From Porphyra umbilicalis (Eukaryota > Rhodophyta > Bangiophyceae > Bangiales > Bangiaceae): 64,000 nt of DNA. The stretch spans positions 159,990-223,989 of the forward strand of contig KV918867.1 in assembly GCA_002049455.2 (NCBI GenBank). Reading direction: 5' to 3'. Both the position numbers and the translations under genes were made by a program. This document shows, piece by piece, positions 61,087 to 64,000 of this stretch; positions within the stretch are counted from its first letter, which is position 1; every line of letters starts with the position of its first letter. Below the pieces are notes generated by a model. That model saw nothing but the letters and a program-made list of their open reading frames with translations, was not told the DNA's origin and searched no databases.

Positions 61087-62403
61087 ATGGAGATGGACGC
61101 GTCCACTGATGATGGGTCTGGGTCGTCGAGCGATGACGGCCGCGGGCAGTCGGAGCGCTCCGCGGACGAGCTGCTTGCGGCCGTCATCGGAGCGCGATCT
61201 CTGTTCCTAATGCGCCGTCATCGCAGGAATGCGGCGCAGCGAGCGCGCAGACGGCGTTTTGTCGGGTCTGTGGCCGGGCGGCGTCCCAACCGGCCACGTG
61301 ATTTCGACCAGAGTATGCGCGGCATCATGCGGGATTATTTTGGTATGGATGGGCAGCCGCCTGTGTATGGAGAAGAGACGTTTGAGCGTCGCTTCCGTGT
61401 GCCACGGTCTGTTTTTGTGCGCATTTATGAGGCCATCCGGGACCGGCCATTTTGGCGGCAGAGCATCAATGCGACGGGGCGGCCACAAGCTTATGCTCTG
61501 CAGAAGCTGGTGGCCGCCTTCCGTGTCCTCGCGTACGGGGAGTCGTATGATCGTGCGGATGAGTATGTCCGGCTGTCCAAGTCTACAATTGAGGTAGCCA
61601 CGAAGAAGCTGATTGAGTTAATTGTTAAGGAGTGGGAGCCCGTCTACCTGCGGCCTCCTAACGACGAGGAGGTCAAGCGCATGCTGGAGCGCAACGCAGC
61701 ACGGGGCATGCCGGGATGCATCGGCAGCCTCGATTGCTCGCACTGGGAGTGGGCCGCGTGCCGAAAGGGGCTTGCTGGGCAGTATCAGAACCGCAACAAG
61801 CGGCGCTCCATTGTCATGGAGACGGTTTGTGATGAGGACCTTTACATCTGGCATTTCTTTATCGGGGCGCCGGGGAGCCTCAATGACCGCAACGTGTTAC
61901 GCACCTCACCGTTGTATTTTGATGTGGTGGAGGGTGTGTGGTCGCCGAAGTCTTTCTCTTTCTGTGTTAATGGTCGTTCTCGTCGTTTGTTGTATTATCT
62001 TACTGACGGTGTTTATCCCAAGTATCCATTTTTTGTGTCACCGTACCCCAACCCCATCACACCCGCAGAAGAATGTTTCAACCGGCTTTAGGAAGCGCTG
62101 CGCAAGGATGTCGAGCGGCTCTACGGGGTTATGACAACGAGATTCCACAATCTTCTACACCCTGGCCGATTTGGCTCTGTAGAGCAGATGATGCTTGCCG
62201 GCAAGGCGGCCGCCATTCTGCACAACATGGTCGTTGAGCAGAGGCGTGGCCGGTATGTCGCTCATGAGCGTATGGCAGCGGCGGCGGCCGCAAGGGATGG
62301 GGAACCTGCGGCCGCCGCCGATGATGGCCATGCCGTTGGCGCAGGCGACGTCGGCTGGGCTGGCAATACGGGAACAGGTGTGGCGGCCGCCGGCGATGTC
62401 TAA
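61087..62403 (+). pseudogene. PIF/Harbinger transposase (DDE_Tnp_4) with TAG before the catalytic Glu
   Basis: The frame starts at the ATG at 61087 (MEMDASTDDG). It shows an N-terminal region with YFGMDGQPPVYGEETFERRFRVP, then the DDE_Tnp_4 core: GMPGCIGSLDCSHWEW (first Asp), NRNKRRSIVMETVCD, APGSLNDRNVL (second Asp) and LLYYLTDGVYPKYPFF. The frame reaches ECFNRL and meets TAG at 62089-62091. The same frame then continues EALRKDVERLYGVMTTRFHNLL, with the catalytic Glu, and AAAILHNMV, the usual domain end. Relatives normally have a Gln or similar at the stop position. The product as read (334 residues) would lack the third acidic residue. The usual Myb-like partner gene is not seen nearby. Confidence 0.88.
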
Positions 62404-64000
62404 TCGGCGGCGGCCGCCGGCGGAAACCCCTTCGCCGGCGCAGTTGGGCAGGGAGGAGCTGGTGCCGATGACGCCGCTGCAGCGGCCGCCGGCCTGGGCG
62501 CCGCGGCAGCGGCCACCGGCGATCGATCGCCAGCGGGCATCGGCGTTGGCGGAGCTGCTGATCGTGCGGGCGCCACCGCCGCGGCCGCCGGTCTGGTTGG
62601 CCCGGCGCCGGCCGCCGGCGGCGACTCGCCAGCGGGCGTGCGTGGCAGAGAAGGAGCTGGTGGTGCGGCCGCCGCCGCCGCGGCCGCCGACTTTGTTGGA
62701 TCGGCGGCCGCCGCTGGCGGCGACTCGCCAGCGGGCGTGCGTGGCGGAGAAGGAGCTGGTGGTGCGGGCGCCGCCGCCGCGGCCGCCGACTTTGGTGGCT
62801 CGGCGGCCGCCGCCGGCGGCGACTCGCCAGCGGGCGTGCGTGACGGAGAAGGAGCTGGTTGAGCAGGCGCCGCCGCCGCGGCCGCCGGCTTTGGTGGCGC
62901 AGCGGCTGCCGCTGGCGGCGACTTGCCAGCGGGCGTGCGTGACGGAGAAGGAGCTGGTGGAGCAGTCGCCGCCGCCGCGGCCGCCGGCTTTGGTGGCTCA
63001 GCGGCCGCCGCTGGCGGCGACTTGCCAGCGAGCGTGCGTGGCAAAGAAGGAGCTGGGAGAGCAGGCGCCGCCGCCGCGGCCGCCAACTTTGGTGGCTCGG
63101 CGGCCGCTGCTGGCGGCGACTCGCCAGCTGGCGTGCGTGGTGGAGACGGAGCTGGTGGTGCGGGCGCCACCGCCGCGGCCGCCGAATTTGGTGGCTCGGC
63201 GGCCGCCGCTGGCGGCGTCGCGTCAGCGGGCGTGCGTGGAGGGGACGGAGCTGGTGGTGCGGACGCCACCGCCGTGGCCGCCGACGTTGGTGGCTTGGCG
63301 GCCGCCGCTGGCGGCCACTTGCCGGCGGGCGTGCGGGGCGGAGAAGGAGCTGGTGGAGCAGGCAGCGCCGCCGCGGCCGCCAACTTTGGTTGCTCGGCGG
63401 CCGCCGCTGGCGGCGTTTCGCCAGCGGGCGTGCGTGGAGGAGACGCAGCCGGTGGTGCGGGCGCCGCCGCAACGGCCGCCAACTTTGGTGGCTCGGCGGC
63501 CGCCGCCGGAGGCTACTTGCCATCATGCGGGGGGGGCGGTGGATGTGTTGATGGTGCGGGCGCCGCCGCGGCGGCCGCCAAGTTTTGTGGCTCGGCGGCC
63601 GCCGCTGGCGGCGACTCGCCAGCGGGCGTGCGTGGAGGAGACGGAGCTGCTGGTGCGGGCGCCACCGCCGCGGCCGCCGACTTTGGTGGCTCGGCGGCCG
63701 CCGCTGGCGGCGACTCGCCAGCGGGCGTGCGTGGAGGAGACACAGCTGGTGGTGCGGGCGCCGCCGCCGCGGCCGCCAACTTTGGTGGCTCGGCGGCCGC
63801 CGCCGGCGGCGACTCGCCAGCGGGCGTGCGTGGAGGAGACACAGCTGGTGGTGCAAGCGCCGCCGCCGCGGCCGCCGACTTTGGTGGCTCGGCGGCCGCC
63901 GCCGGCGGCGACTCGCCAGCGGGCGTGCGTGGAGGAGAGGGCGCTGCTGGTGCGGGCGCCGCCGCCGCGGCCGCCAACTTTGGTGGCTCGGCGGCCGCCG
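62404..64000. repeat. 99-bp GCGGCCGC-rich tandem repeat, runs off the window
   Basis: At least 14 regular units of 99 bp occupy about 62,590-64,000, preceded by degenerate units from about 62,404. Each has the words GGCGACTCGCCAGCGGGCGTG, GGAGACGGAGCTGGTGGTGC and CCGCGGCCGCC. The period is 33 codons, so frames on both strands stay open for hundreds of codons, for example a minus-strand Ala/Pro frame repeating SPPRTPAGESPPAAAAEPPK. One interruption lies at about 63,513-63,550. Whether any frame is used is not determinable; identical openness in several frames argues for a satellite. Confidence 0.92.

Noticed and set aside
4448-62091. Repeated in-frame TAG codons in several transposon genes (4448, 5822, pogo C-terminus, 62089) as a sign of codon reassignment
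   Set aside because: The LLPH-like and AP-3 delta genes end in TAG at sensible places, and the transposons also carry TGA, TAA and frameshifts. Ordinary decay explains them.
61087-62403. The PIF transposase as source of the TTA MITE at 52.9 kb
   Set aside because: The MITE ends (GGCCTTGTCTTGACG) were not found near the PIF gene, so no link can be shown.
62129-63856. Minus-strand genes of 575 and 360 codons
   Set aside because: Both are read from the same 99-bp satellite in different frames. Neither has a non-repeat domain or signal peptide.

Overview
The window is nuclear DNA from a GC-rich eukaryote with compact genes and few, short GT-AG introns. The genes present are an AP-3 adaptor subunit, a CHD remodeller, an APS kinase and an organelle-targeted ribosomal oxygenase. 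Together with long C/G homopolymers and dense transposon debris, they fit best with a bangiophycean red alga of the Porphyra/Pyropia type. That assignment is inference from composition and gene style; no rRNA or organelle marker is present.

Layout. (1) 0.3-17.1 kb is a transposon island. A degenerate pogo/Tigger transposase gene is cut by a 5.0-kb Copia retrotransposon (target duplication TCCCG) and by a solo LTR (target duplication AGAGG). It is followed by a GTGTTAC minisatellite, two head-to-head MITEs of which one carries another solo LTR (target duplication GGATG), and a second pogo element with clear terminal repeats, TA target duplication and one frameshift. (2) 17.9-42.1 kb is a gene island: an LLPH-like basic nucleolar protein (+), a 2989-codon CHD subfamily III remodeller that also carries an FYRN/FYRC module (-), an APS kinase with a 34-nt first coding exon (-), the three-exon AP-3 delta subunit (+), a small secreted Pro/Ser-rich protein (-), a YcfD/RoxA-like JmjC ribosomal oxygenase with a transit-like N-terminus (+) and a GNAT acetyltransferase (-). 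(3) 42.7-43.5 kb is a 19-bp C-rich minisatellite. (4) 44.6-62.4 kb is a second transposon island: a GCGCCC-rich MITE, a decayed Gypsy chromovirus, a second Copia-type primer-binding site, a tRNA-like sequence, an unidentified multiply frameshifted pseudogene, a TTA-type MITE inside an LTR, a piggyBac-like element with two catalytic Asp codons changed to Asn, and a PIF/Harbinger transposase stopped just before its catalytic Glu. (5) 62.4-64.0 kb is a 99-bp GCGGCCGC-rich tandem repeat that runs off the window.

The host genes do not form a pathway; they are housekeeping functions in chromatin, sulfate activation, vesicle traffic and organelle translation. No transposase or reverse transcriptase in the window is intact as read. 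The most notable items are the CHD-FYR domain fusion, the in-frame triplication inside the Copia reverse transcriptase, the initiator-tRNA anticodon-arm primer sites of two Copia-type elements, and the nested insertions whose order can be read from exact target duplications.
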